Below are positions 56,662 to 64,000 of a stretch of 64,000 bases of DNA, piece after piece. Location: positions 248,001 through 312,000 of the forward strand of contig NZ_LQQA01000005.1 in assembly GCF_002101965.1 (NCBI RefSeq). The letters run 5' to 3'. The notes beneath the pieces are model-generated. The model saw nothing but the letters and a program-made list of their open reading frames with translations. It ran no database searches and was not told where the DNA came from. The position numbers were made by a program, and so were the translations under genes. How positions within the stretch are numbered: position 1 is the first letter of the stretch; every line of letters begins with the position of its first letter. Source of the stretch: Mycolicibacterium wolinskyi (GTDB lineage Bacteria; Actinomycetota; Actinomycetes; Mycobacteriales; Mycobacteriaceae).

Positions 56662-56740
56662 GCTGTCCCTTCGCTTATTCGGCGTCGGGGCGCCGAAAGA
56701 CTCAGTCGTAGACTATGTCCGACTCTTGGGAGGTGTGCGC

Positions 56741-58108
56741 GTGACCGAGACGACGCGTGAGCAAACTGTCGCGGATCTACCACTGGCTCCGATTAATCCG
56801 TTGCCGTACAAGCAAAAGCGTGATGCTTTGCGGAACTTCCACACCGGCACCGACATCCTGCGGGACGCCGGTGGCCCCGTCACCCGGTTCAGCCTCGGTC
56901 CGCGTTGGCTGATGCCGCCGATCGTTTTAGCCACTTCACCTCAAGGTATTCGTGACATCGTGAGTGTGCGCGACGGCTCGATCGACAAGACGAGCGGTGT
57001 GGGTCGGGAGCTTCGGCGTTTGCTTGGCGGCAACTTATTTGTGTTGCCGCATGAGGAATGGCTACCGCGGCGACGCACTCTGCAGCCGGTGTTCACGAAG
57101 AAGCGGGTGGAGTCTTTCGGCGCCCACATGGCCGAGGCCACGGAGATGGTGGTGTCCTCGTGGACTGACGGCGCCCAGATCAGTTTGGACGCTGAAGCAC
57201 GTCAGCTGACGATGCGCGCTTTGGGCCGATCGGTGTTGGGTCTTGATCTGGATGAGCGGGCGGATGTGGTGGCCGAGCCGTTGCGGGTGGCGACCAGTTA
57301 CGCGGTTCGGCGGGCCCTGAAGCCTCTGCGGCCGCCGGCGTGGCTGCCGACGCCGGCGCGACGGCGATCCCGGGAGGCGGCCGCCACGATTCGGGGGTTG
57401 GCCGCTGAGATTGTGCGTGCCTGTCGTGCCGATCCTGATCTGGACGCACCGTTGGTGCAGGCGTTGATCGCTGCGCGGGATCCCGAGACCGGGCAATCGC
57501 TCACAGATGACGAGATTCGCGACGAGCTGGTGATCTTCCTGTTCGCCGGCCATGACACGACAGCGACGACGCTGACCTACGCGTTGTGGCAGTTGGGCCG
57601 CCACCCGGAAGTACAGGACCGAGTGGCGGCTGAGGCCGCCCAGATCGGGGATCGCTTGCTGAGGCCTGGGGATGTCGATCAGCTCGGATACACCGTTCAG
57701 GTACTTCGGGAGGCCCTGCGGCTGTGCCCGCCCGGGCCGACCGGAACGCGAATGGCGATCGAGGATGTGGAGGTCGACGGATATCGGGTCGAGGCGGGGA
57801 CCATGCTGGTGTTCGGCCGCATGTCGGTCCAGCGCGACCCGACTCTGTGGGAGGACCCTCTGCGGTTCGATCCTGATCGGTTCACCCCGGACAAGATGAA
57901 GGCGCGGGACCGGTGGCAGTACGTACCTTTCGGCGGCGGGCCCCGCGGGTGCATCGGTGATCACTTCGCCATGCTGGAGGCGACGTTGGCGTTGGCCTCG
58001 ATAGCTCGTCGCGTGAAATTGGTGTCGTTGGAGGATGATTTCCCATTGGCGGTGCCGTTCACGATGGTGCCGGGAGGGCCGATCCCAGCACGCGTTGGTC
58101 TGCGCTAG
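56741..58108 (+). CDS. Cytochrome P450
   Basis: A 455-residue protein started at a GTG behind GGGAGGTG. Family hallmarks: the I-helix oxygen motif FAGHDTTATTL (about residue 271), the K-helix ExxR (REALRLCPPG), the PERF-like region FDPDRFTPDKM and the heme loop FGGGPRGCIGDHFAM with the axial cysteine. Needs ferredoxin and reductase partners, none of which are in the window. Divergent from the ThiF/nitroreductase fusion and convergent with the TetR gene (4-base overlap at the ends). Substrate unknown. Confidence 0.92.
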   Translation: MTETTREQTVADLPLAPINPLPYKQKRDALRNFHTGTDILRDAGGPVTRFSLGPRWLMPPIVLATSPQGIRDIVSVRDGSIDKTSGVGRELRRLLGGNLFVLPHEEWLPRRRTLQPVFTKKRVESFGAHMAEATEMVVSSWTDGAQISLDAEARQLTMRALGRSVLGLDLDERADVVAEPLRVATSYAVRRALKPLRPPAWLPTPARRRSREAAATIRGLAAEIVRACRADPDLDAPLVQALIAARDPETGQSLTDDEIRDELVIFLFAGHDTTATTLTYALWQLGRHPEVQDRVAAEAAQIGDRLLRPGDVDQLGYTVQVLREALRLCPPGPTGTRMAIEDVEVDGYRVEAGTMLVFGRMSVQRDPTLWEDPLRFDPDRFTPDKMKARDRWQYVPFGGGPRGCIGDHFAMLEATLALASIARRVKLVSLEDDFPLAVPFTMVPGGPIPARVGLR

Positions 58109-58752
58109 CTGTACTCAGCAGGATCGGCTGTGAACTGGCCGTGGCGGATCATCGCGGTGACACTGGCGTCCCAGCGCTGCAGCTCGGCGGGCTTGGTGAA
58201 CGCACCGTCGATATGGCGGGCGATGTGAGAGCGCAGCATGATCGCGCCGAGGCGCAGTATCAGCGGGTTGAGTGCGGCCCAATCCTGGTCGAGGTCGGGC
58301 CTGGTGAGCCCTGCAGCTGCGAAGGTTTCGCGCTGTCTGGCGCTGATCTTGAGTAGGCCGTCGAAGATCACGACACCAATATCGTTGCCCTCGCTGAGGG
58401 CGCGGCCTACGTAATCGACGATGTCCGGGTGGTCGTGGATCAGCTTGGAGAATCGGCCGCCGAGCGAACGGAAATCGTCGGCCGGGGCTGCAGGCACTGG
58501 TAGAGGGTTCGATTCCAGAGCTTCGCCGAACACGCGAAGAACGTGATCATCGACGGCCTCGATCAGTCCGTCTTTGCTGCCGAAGTGGTGTCGCAGTAGG
58601 CCGTGTGAGACTCCTGCGGCTTCGGCGATGGTGCGCATGGTGGTTCCGCTGATGCCGTGAGCGGCGAAGCAACGCAGTGCGGCGTCTCGGATCCGGTCTG
58701 CGTTGGATAACTGGACCGGTGCCGGCTGACGTTGAAAAACGGAGCCATCCAT
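58105..58752 (-). CDS. TetR-family repressor
   Basis: A 215-residue protein (a GTG at 58764 would add four residues). The N-terminal HTH is classical: RDAALRCFAAHGISGTTMRT, then IAEAAGVSHGLLRHHFGSKD. The C-terminal 150 residues are the helical ligand and dimer domain. The divergent gene is a dienelactone hydrolase; several repeated half-sites between them suit a TetR operator, so it probably represses that gene and itself. Confidence 0.88.
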   Translation of the reverse strand: MDGSVFQRQPAPVQLSNADRIRDAALRCFAAHGISGTTMRTIAEAAGVSHGLLRHHFGSKDGLIEAVDDHVLRVFGEALESNPLPVPAAPADDFRSLGGRFSKLIHDHPDIVDYVGRALSEGNDIGVVIFDGLLKISARQRETFAAAGLTRPDLDQDWAALNPLILRLGAIMLRSHIARHIDGAFTKPAELQRWDASVTAMIRHGQFTADPAEYS

Positions 58753-58764
58753 GGGCACCGACAA

Positions 58765-58862
58765 TACAGTCAGCTTGGAAAGCTATACGGCTGGATTGCC
58801 AAAGCTATCCAAATGGATTAGACAGCTATCCATTGATCGGGTATAGCTATACATGCGGATAG
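58765..58862. promoter_or_regulatory. TetR operator region with repeated half-sites
   Basis: GCTATAC, GCTATCC (twice) and the palindromes ATCCAAATGGAT and GTATAGCTATAC are packed within about 80 bases between the TetR and hydrolase genes. At least two overlapping palindromic operators are likely. Confidence 0.6.
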
Positions 58863-58975
58863 TTCTAGTGCCGCCGGGGGTTGGCCAACAGGCGAAACCC
58901 GCGACCCGGCCTCGACCATTTGACCGGGGCGGTCGCGCGACCTGCGGTGGGTACCGAGCAGATTGGGGTGGCGCG

Positions 58976-59740
58976 TTGCCGAACATCACTTATCCCGCTC
59001 CTGCGGGCGCTTTGCCGGGGTATTTGGCGCAGCCGACGGCTGGCGGCCCTTGGCCTGGCGTCGTGGTGATCCAAGATGTGCGCGGCATGACGGCCGATCT
59101 GCGGCGGATCAGCGATCGGCTCGCCAGCGAAGGGTATCTCGCGTTGGCGCCAGACCTCTACGGCCGCGGATCCAAGCCCCGGTGTGTGATCGCCACGGTC
59201 CGGGCGCACTTCGCCGACACCGGTGATGCCTATGACGACATCGTCGCGGCGCGCAATTATCTGCTCGGGATCCCGCGGTGCAATGGCCGCGTCGGGGTCA
59301 TTGGATTTTGCATGGGCGCCGGGTTCGTGCTGCAGATGGCGCCGCGCGGCGTCTTTGACGCTGCTGCGCCGCAATATGGGTTGGCGCCCAAGAACATTGA
59401 TGTGTTGGAGAATTCATGCCCCATCGTCGCTAGCTACGGGGCCAAGGATCGGATCGTACGAGCTGGCTCGGCGAGCGCTCTGGAGGCCGTGTTGGCCAAG
59501 GGCGACGTGGCTCGCGACATCAAGGAGTACCCGGCCGTCGGGCATAGCTTCATGAACAGGTCGGGTCTTCCGACACAGTTCAGCGTTGTCGAGAATCTCG
59601 CCGGCCTGGCGTATTCGGCGCCCGAGGCCGAAGACGCTTGGGCCCGTATCTTTGCGTTCTTCAAGACGCATCTTTCTCAAGCTCCCGACCGATCGGGGCG
59701 TTCCGAGCCAGAAGGCGTCAACGATGCGTCGGCCAACTGA
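58976..59740 (+). CDS. Dienelactone hydrolase family protein
   Basis: Taken from a TTG giving LPNITYPAPAGALPGYLAQP, where similarity to the family starts; an ATG at 58853 lies inside the operator region and would add 41 non-conserved residues. The alpha/beta-hydrolase triad is visible: Cys in IGFCMGAG, Asp in GAKDRIV and His in AVGHSFM. Cys nucleophile and about 254 residues are typical of DLH enzymes, which open lactones or act on carboxylic esters. Possibly controlled by the divergent TetR gene. Confidence 0.82.
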   Translation: MPNITYPAPAGALPGYLAQPTAGGPWPGVVVIQDVRGMTADLRRISDRLASEGYLALAPDLYGRGSKPRCVIATVRAHFADTGDAYDDIVAARNYLLGIPRCNGRVGVIGFCMGAGFVLQMAPRGVFDAAAPQYGLAPKNIDVLENSCPIVASYGAKDRIVRAGSASALEAVLAKGDVARDIKEYPAVGHSFMNRSGLPTQFSVVENLAGLAYSAPEAEDAWARIFAFFKTHLSQAPDRSGRSEPEGVNDASAN

Positions 59741-60016
59741 GCCGGCAACGGGTCAGCCGGTCGGTTTGTGCCGAGTTCACCGGGTCCGATGAGCACCGCC
59801 GGACCTGTCCGCCTGACCCGCGAGGAGCAGACCGCGGGGGCAATGGTCCCTGCGCCGAGCTCTCGCGCTGGTCATCGTCGGGGCGAACCGTATGATCCCG
59901 CGGCCGAGGTCGCTCACGGCACTGAGATCAGTTATCCGCACAACCGAGCTGTATTCGATGAATCATCGTGTGCCGCAGGTGAATACCGTTCACACACCTT
60001 TGACGAGAGGCGCACG

Positions 60017-60838
60017 ATGGTCGCGACTGGCGGGCCCCATTATCGGGAGTGGCTGGATGTAGCGCCACCCAGCGACTATTTGCGGAACATCGCGGATTCG
60101 CCGACGGGGAAGAGCTACAAGGCTTTCGCGAAGTCCCTGCTCAGGATCAACCAGGGCAGCGTGGTCGTGGACTTGGGATGCGGTGCGGGCGTGGACCTTC
60201 CTGCGTGTGCCGAAGCCGCTGGCCGCACAGGGAAAGTCATCGGCATCGACCAGGACCAGCGCTTGCTGGCCCACGCCGGCACGCATACGAGGCATCTACC
60301 GACGGTGTCGGTGGCCAACGCTGACATTCACCAGCTCCCGCTTAAGACGCAGACTGTGGACTGCGTGCACATCGACCGAGTACTTCAGCATGTGGATTCG
60401 CCGGCGACCGTTCTTTCTGAGGCCGTCCGCACTCTGCGTCACGACGGCACGATCGTCTGTATCGAGCCTGACTGGGCGACCCTGACTATCGATCACCCCG
60501 ACGTCGCGTTCAGCCGTGCCTATACGCAGCACTTCGTTGATCAGGCCATCCGCAACGCGACTATCGGCAGAGCGCTGCCGCGGATGCTCGGCGAGGCCGG
60601 CCTGAGCGTCGACGCGGTGCATCCCGTCGTAGCGCTGTGGACGGACGCGGTGGAAGCAGACAAGATTCTCGGCTTCCGCGACGTCTGCAAGCACGCAATT
60701 GCCAATGGCGCCCTACCGGCGAGGACCACCCAGAACTGGATCGAGGACCTCATGGCCGGGCCTTTCTTCAGTTCTTTGTGCCTGTTCATCGTGGCCGCAC
60801 ACGTCGAGGACGGACGACATGTCACAGCCAGTCACTGA
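60017..60838 (+). CDS. SAM-dependent methyltransferase
   Basis: A 273-residue protein beginning MVATGGPHYREWLDVAPPSD behind GAGAGG. Motif I VVDLGCGAGVDLPACAEAAG (about residues 49-68), motif II GKVIGIDQDQRLL, then HIDRVLQHVDSPATVL (post-II) and GTIVCIEPDWATL. This matches the UbiE/methyltransferase-11 class acting on small molecules or lipids. An upstream extension of about 80 residues is possible but is low complexity. A GC hairpin follows after 60 bases. Substrate unknown. Confidence 0.85.
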   Translation: MVATGGPHYREWLDVAPPSDYLRNIADSPTGKSYKAFAKSLLRINQGSVVVDLGCGAGVDLPACAEAAGRTGKVIGIDQDQRLLAHAGTHTRHLPTVSVANADIHQLPLKTQTVDCVHIDRVLQHVDSPATVLSEAVRTLRHDGTIVCIEPDWATLTIDHPDVAFSRAYTQHFVDQAIRNATIGRALPRMLGEAGLSVDAVHPVVALWTDAVEADKILGFRDVCKHAIANGALPARTTQNWIEDLMAGPFFSSLCLFIVAAHVEDGRHVTASH

Positions 60839-60900
60839 GGCCTTCGGCAGGACGGTGCGCGATCGGCGGTCGCTTGTGCCGCCGGGCGCCGACGGGCGAC

Positions 60901-60924
60901 GGCGTGTGTGTGCCCGCACACGCC
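60901..60924 (+). terminator. Hairpin after methyltransferase gene
   Basis: GGCGTGTG ... CACACGCC, a perfect 8-bp stem with an 8-base loop, 63 bases after the stop and before the whiB promoter. No T-tract. Likely a terminator or boundary hairpin. Confidence 0.5.
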
Positions 60925-60932
60925 GTTGACGG

Positions 60933-60982
60933 TTCCCTAGTTCCCTAGGTAACCTCCCGAACATAGCTAGCCGACTAGGGAA
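60933..60982. promoter_or_regulatory. whiB promoter region with repeated TTCCCTAG
   Basis: TTCCCTAG occurs twice in tandem (60933, 60941) and once inverted as CTAGGGAA (60975-60982), the last overlapping the ribosome-binding site AGGGAAGGGG. An operator for autoregulation is plausible. Confidence 0.5.
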
Positions 60983-60991
60983 GGGGTTCGA

Positions 60992-61336
60992 ATGACCGAG
61001 TGCCTACCGCTGACCGCGGCCGGCAGCGCCGAAGAGTCGTGGACAGAGCGCATGTTGTGCCGCCTCTACGATCCCGAACTCTGGCATGCACCCGAGCTGC
61101 TTGAAGAGGGGCGTGCGATCTGTGGGCAATGCCCCGCGATCAAGGACTGCGCCGCGAACACACTGCGCTTGGCCGCGAATTCGAGCGAACGGCTCAGTGG
61201 CATGTGGGCCGGGGTGGACATCCCCGAGGCGACGAAAGGCAGCGCCTATCGGAACCGGCTGAAACGGCTGAAACATGTCGCTGCGACCGGGACGCAGCTA
61301 CCCACGCGAAATCGTCGGTCTCGCGTCGCGGTGTAG
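60992..61336 (+). CDS. WhiB-family Fe-S regulator
   Basis: A 114-residue protein with ATG behind AGGGAAGGGG. Four cysteines coordinate a [4Fe-4S] cluster in the family: C23, C44, C47 and C53 (spacing C-x20-C-x2-C-x5-C). They are followed by GMWAGVDIP in place of the usual G-V/I-W-G-G turn, and a basic C-terminus (RNRLKRLKH, NRRSR) that contacts DNA. WhiB proteins partner sigma factor A and respond to redox or nitric oxide. Plasmid and phage copies often alter host gene expression. Single gene behind a repeat-rich promoter. Confidence 0.9.
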   Translation: MTECLPLTAAGSAEESWTERMLCRLYDPELWHAPELLEEGRAICGQCPAIKDCAANTLRLAANSSERLSGMWAGVDIPEATKGSAYRNRLKRLKHVAATGTQLPTRNRRSRVAV

Positions 61337-61359
61337 GCGGCACGATGGTCAACCGAACA

Positions 61360-61839
61360 TCACACGGGCGCGCCCGGCGGACGCTCACGGGCACGGCGCC
61401 ACGACGCCTCATATTCTTCGACCGGAGTTCCCAGCAGGTGGCTCAGCTTCTCTGCTTTGTCCTTGGTCAAGGTCGTCTCGCCACGTTCGATCTTCTTGAG
61501 GGTGGTGGTAGCGATTCCCGCCGCCGCGGCCAGTTGCGGCTGGGTCAACCCACACAGCACCCGCCAATCGCCCGGGTAGCGCTCGTCGATCGGCACCGCA
61601 ACGACATGTTCGATCGGGGCCCCAAGGATCTTCATCACGGCGGCCAGCTTGTCCACCTGCGGGGTGAAAGTGCCGGCCTCCCAGCCATAAATGGTCGACG
61701 AAGTGACACCCGACAGTCGGGCGAGCTCCATCATGGGCGTCTTGTTTTTGCGCAAGGCGGTGAACCGCTCAGCGTTGAATCCCCGCAGAACACGGCGGCT
61801 CACGTGATGACGCCCGGTCTCATAACCGCTAACCATCAC
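61360..61839 (-). CDS. Xre-family protein with two HTH domains
   Basis: A 159-residue protein. The first HTH (MMELARLSGVTSSTIYGWEA, about residues 36-55) and a second one (LTQPQLAAAAGIATTTLKKI, about 98-117) are both Xre type, separated by about 40 residues, so the protein may read two adjacent sites. The exact start is uncertain (GTG 61839 or the next ATG). Convergent with whiB (23-base gap between stops). Confidence 0.75.
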   Translation of the reverse strand: MMVSGYETGRHHVSRRVLRGFNAERFTALRKNKTPMMELARLSGVTSSTIYGWEAGTFTPQVDKLAAVMKILGAPIEHVVAVPIDERYPGDWRVLCGLTQPQLAAAAGIATTTLKKIERGETTLTKDKAEKLSHLLGTPVEEYEASWRRARERPPGAPV

Positions 61840-62047
61840 CCATACCCTTCGTCAGACTTAAACGTTGGACACCATAGACAGGGTGCCCTATTCCGGACTA
61901 TTCTACTTTCAGTTGGTCCCCTGGGGGCCTTAAGGGACGGGGTGGCGTGAACAGAAATCCGAAACGAGGCCAGCCAGGCGCCATATCGGCGCCTGTGAGT
62001 CGCGGCCCGCGAGCCGCTCACCGATTCGAGTTGGGCGGGTTTGAAAA

Positions 62048-62554
62048 ATGACATCTACCGGCGACATTGAAGGCCTTGTCGGCGACTGCAGCGACGAAGT
62101 CGACGAGACTGAACGTTTCCTCGACGAGTACTTGTGGCTGCGATCATTCGGCAAGACGGATGCCGCGATCGCGCATGAACTCCGCACGACCGATGCTGGT
62201 CTGGTCAAGCGGCTGCAGCGGGCGGGTGTGCGACGACTGGAGCTGTCGGCCGACCACGAGATCGACTCCCGGTTGCGGGAGTTGATTGCGGCCGAAAAAC
62301 CCTTTGATATTTGGGATTTCGCGTTCTGGTTTGACCCGTCGATGATTGCGTCGGCGATCTCGGCAGCTGTACGGCGCGGGCTCATTGTGCGGGTCGGCAG
62401 CCGCCCGGGGGCCGGCCGCCGCATTGGGATCTTCCAAGAAGCCTCGGCTGCCGCAGCGGCGGCGGAGGCAGCGGCAGCTGCGGACGTCGCACAGAACGCA
62501 GAGCTGGCCAAGGCGACCGTTGCGCTCGTACGTGCGGTGCGGGTGGTGGCGTGA
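62048..62554 (+). CDS. HTH-like protein, 168 residues
   Basis: It begins MTSTGDIEGLVGDCSDEV. Residues about 27-55 (EYLWLRSFGKTDAAIAHELR) look like a sigma-4/Xre HTH. The next 60 residues form a winged-helix-like unit (FWFDPSMIASAISAAVRRGL, VRVGSRPG). The C-terminus is an Ala-rich helix. Probably a small DNA-binding protein from a plasmid accessory operon; 49 bases precede the next gene. Confidence 0.55.
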   Translation: MTSTGDIEGLVGDCSDEVDETERFLDEYLWLRSFGKTDAAIAHELRTTDAGLVKRLQRAGVRRLELSADHEIDSRLRELIAAEKPFDIWDFAFWFDPSMIASAISAAVRRGLIVRVGSRPGAGRRIGIFQEASAAAAAAEAAAAADVAQNAELAKATVALVRAVRVVA

Positions 62555-62603
62555 TGCAGACGCCAACCGTGCTCATCGGCCACGCCGAGAGAAGACCGAA
62601 ACG

Positions 62604-62927
62604 ATGACCTTGCTACTTCCATCCAAACCCGAGCAGATGCCGAAGACACGACTCAAGCTGGCCGCCTTGGCCTCCAATCGTCAGCGCTCCGAAGCCGCCG
62701 GCCGCGAGCAGGCCGACCAGGCTCAGCGTGCGCTCAAAGTCCTGCAAGAATCCGGCGATCACGCGCACCAACGTTGGATCGACGCGCTTCAGCAGCGCAT
62801 CGATCACCCGACCTACTCGCTGCGCAAATGCGGGGAGACGATGACACCTCCGCTGTCGAAGCATCAGTACTCCGCACTGCTTCGGCGCGCCTTGCTGGCT
62901 GCAGACACGCTGGAGTCTCAGTCATGA
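62604..62927 (+). CDS. Stand-alone protein like the WhiA C-terminal domain
   Basis: A 107-residue protein. After 20 residues it follows the WhiA C-terminal pattern: NRQRSEAAGREQADQAQRAL, a KVLQESGD linker, then WIDALQQRIDHPTYSLRKCG and MTPPLSKHQYSALLRRALLA followed by ADTLE. This matches the helix and HTH of WhiA, including the PPLSK turn. WhiA itself has an N-terminal LAGLIDADG-type part, absent here. It is translationally coupled to the next gene (ATGA overlap). It could be a DNA-binding adaptor; the tandem-HTH protein at 45464 uses the same fold. Confidence 0.65.
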   Translation: MTLLLPSKPEQMPKTRLKLAALASNRQRSEAAGREQADQAQRALKVLQESGDHAHQRWIDALQQRIDHPTYSLRKCGETMTPPLSKHQYSALLRRALLAADTLESQS

Positions 62928-63199
62928 ATTCGCCAGCGCCTGTGAATGTTTCCGAGGCCCTTCGCGCCGCCTTGTTGGAGATCTTGTCGGTGGGTCGGGC
63001 TATGACGGCGTCTGAGATTCGACCGCGGCTAGATCACTACGGCCTCGGCCATCTTCCTTCCGAGCCGGTGTACCGAAATCTGGCGTTGCTGCGACGCCGC
63101 GGTGAGATTCGTCGGATCAAGCACGCCGCTCAGTCGCGCACGTACTGGGCAATTGCTGAATCACCGGCGTTGCGATTCCCGCTACCTGAGGCAATGTGA
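62924..63199 (+). CDS. Small winged-helix protein
   Basis: A 91-residue protein whose ATG overlaps the stop of the WhiA-like gene. It has a winged helix: VSEALRAALLEILSVGRAMT, then ASEIRPRLDHYG, PVYRNLALLRRRGEIRRIKH. Typical of small plasmid regulators. Function not known, probably linked with its neighbours. Confidence 0.6.
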   Translation: MNSPAPVNVSEALRAALLEILSVGRAMTASEIRPRLDHYGLGHLPSEPVYRNLALLRRRGEIRRIKHAAQSRTYWAIAESPALRFPLPEAM

Positions 63200-63208
63200 G
63201 GGGCCTTC

Positions 63209-63544
63209 ATGATGACCGTTGACGAGACCGCGTGGCCGGCGTTGACCGCCGCGGACTTCCAAATGCACGACCACACCAGCGAGCGCACCTTGCCATTCAT
63301 CGAAGACGAGTTCGGCAACGGCGTCTACGGCTACGGACACTGGGACAAGGCAGAGTTCGCGGCCGCGGTCAACGAATATGACCGCCGACACGGGGCCGAT
63401 CACGCTGACGATGAGGAGCGCACCGCCAGCGACGTGGCGCATGCATGGGCCGTGGTCACCGACCCCGACACGCAGCGCTTCACTTGGTCAGATGTGACCG
63501 CTGAGAGTCCAAACGCCTTCCCGGTGACCGTCATTCAGCGCTAG
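63209..63544 (+). CDS. Unknown protein, 111 residues
   Basis: It begins MMTVDETAWPALTAADFQMH (a start at 63212 is equally possible). Acidic and aromatic (DEFGNGVYGYGHWDKAEFAA, DEERTASDVAHAWAVV); no membrane segment. A cytosolic protein of an accessory operon. No family recognised. Confidence 0.5.
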   Translation: MMTVDETAWPALTAADFQMHDHTSERTLPFIEDEFGNGVYGYGHWDKAEFAAAVNEYDRRHGADHADDEERTASDVAHAWAVVTDPDTQRFTWSDVTAESPNAFPVTVIQR

Positions 63545-63606
63545 CCGAGCGCTACTCGATTCGAACTATCCGTTCTTCCAGCTACCTCACCCAGGAGACG
63601 AGACAA

Positions 63607-63783
63607 ATGAACCGCACCGCAATGACACGTCAGGCCGCGAGTATCACTCCGGCGAACGCCGTGCGGCTGGCGATCACAGTCATGGCTGCGCAGCTGGCGA
63701 TGATCGTTGGTGTCGGCGTGGCCGCGGCCACGGTTGAGGCCGCGCTGCCCGCTGACCGTGATGCAGGGATTCTCTACCGATGA
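63607..63783 (+). CDS. Small single-pass membrane protein, 58 residues
   Basis: It begins MNRTAMTRQAASITPANAVR behind AGGAGACGAGACAA. One hydrophobic segment (LAITVMAAQLAMIVGVGVAA, about residues 21-40). Its stop overlaps the next start (ATGA). No recognised family. Confidence 0.55.
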   Translation: MNRTAMTRQAASITPANAVRLAITVMAAQLAMIVGVGVAAATVEAALPADRDAGILYR

Positions 63784-64000
63784 CCGCGCGGCAGGACTGG
63801 ATTGGGGTACCAGCTTCGGCTCCGGTGCCGGCGGTGCGTGCGGCCGCTGCAGGTAGCTCGGCGGGCAAAAGGGCGGTTGCGCCGGCGCCATCGCGAACAC
63901 GGTCGGCGAGCAAGTCGGCCCGCGTGGAGCGCCGTCGGCGCACACTCCGGATGTACCACGAGTACGAATCTGGCCGGACCATCGCCGAAATCGCCAGGAA
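63780..64000 (+). CDS. Partial HTH-containing gene at the right edge
   Basis: It begins MTARQDWIGVPASAPVPAVR and is cut by the window end after about 73 codons. An Ala/Ser/Arg-rich segment (KRAVAPAPSRTRSASKSARV) is followed by RMYHEYESGRTIAEIARK, the start of a resolvase-type HTH like that in the protein at 2767. The remainder is not visible. Confidence 0.5.
   Translation, partial: MTARQDWIGVPASAPVPAVRAAAAGSSAGKRAVAPAPSRTRSASKSARVERRRRTLRMYHEYESGRTIAEIAR

Noticed and set aside
59768..60016. N-terminal extension of the methyltransferase at 60017
   Set aside because: The added residues are low complexity, and the motif spacing is normal from the ATG at 60017, which has a ribosome-binding site.
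1..64000. tRNA or rRNA genes
   Set aside because: No cloverleaf-like T-loop/anticodon arrangement or rRNA signature was noticed by eye on either strand; a covariance-model search was not possible.

Overview
The window looks like part of a large conjugative plasmid from a Mycobacterium/Mycolicibacterium-type actinomycete. It is GC-rich with many GTG/TTG starts. It carries a VirB4-like conjugation ATPase, a TcpC-like protein, an EccA-type type VII secretion ATPase, PE-like and proline-rich candidate secretion substrates, a ParA partition ATPase, a GntR/UTRA regulator, a WhiB protein, several toxin-antitoxin pairs and many small cysteine-rich or HTH proteins of the kind common on such plasmids. 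No rRNA or tRNA gene and no replication initiator was recognised.

Layout. 1-9.2 kb: conjugation/type VII block, mostly on the minus strand (VirB4-like gene cut by the window edge, two small membrane proteins, an operon of very small genes, eccA, a membrane-anchored protein). 9.6-15 kb: TcpC-like protein, UvrD-family helicase, a lipoprotein and unknown genes. 15.8-20.8 kb: a large beta-domain protein with a membrane-protein partner, plus unknown genes. 21-32 kb: a defence and toxin-antitoxin zone (RES/Xre, an AbiEi/AbiEii-like pair, an ATP-dependent DNA ligase, a second AbiE locus whose toxin is internally deleted, an ADP-ribosyltransferase-like gene, DUF1778/GNAT). 32-43.4 kb: two secreted chymotrypsin-like proteases, a proline-rich secretion-type protein, parA/parB-like genes behind a long GCGC repeat region, and GntR and HicB-like regulators. 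43.8-50.7 kb: an operon ending in a protein with six tandem WhiA-like HTH domains, then type VII-related genes. 50.7-52.3 kb: a decayed IS200/IS605 element and remnants. 52.4-61 kb: a metabolic block (ThiF/nitroreductase-like fusion, cytochrome P450, TetR, dienelactone hydrolase, two methyltransferases) and whiB. 61.4-64 kb: small HTH proteins, one of them like the WhiA C-terminal domain.

The most striking signal is not a gene. Seven intergenic loci between 9.3 and 41.2 kb share one layout of about 210 bp: seven head-to-tail 12-bp units (pattern GTNG-N7-Y), a 101-103 bp spacer with a T-run starting at spacer position 52-54, and two more 12-bp units. All seven lie on the same strand and sit at boundaries between gene blocks. 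A divergent copy lies in reverse at 2.4 kb. A different roughly 12-bp-period array (GCGC cores) fills about 650 bp before parA and is the likely centromere. The same molecule encodes a protein of six tandem HTH domains, which is an attractive but untested reader for 12-bp arrays. Separately, four sites share a roughly 43-bp element (GTGTGTCGCAACTAC, then a spacer, then GGTGATGATGAGT), at least two of them next to conjugation-type genes; this looks like a shared regulatory element.
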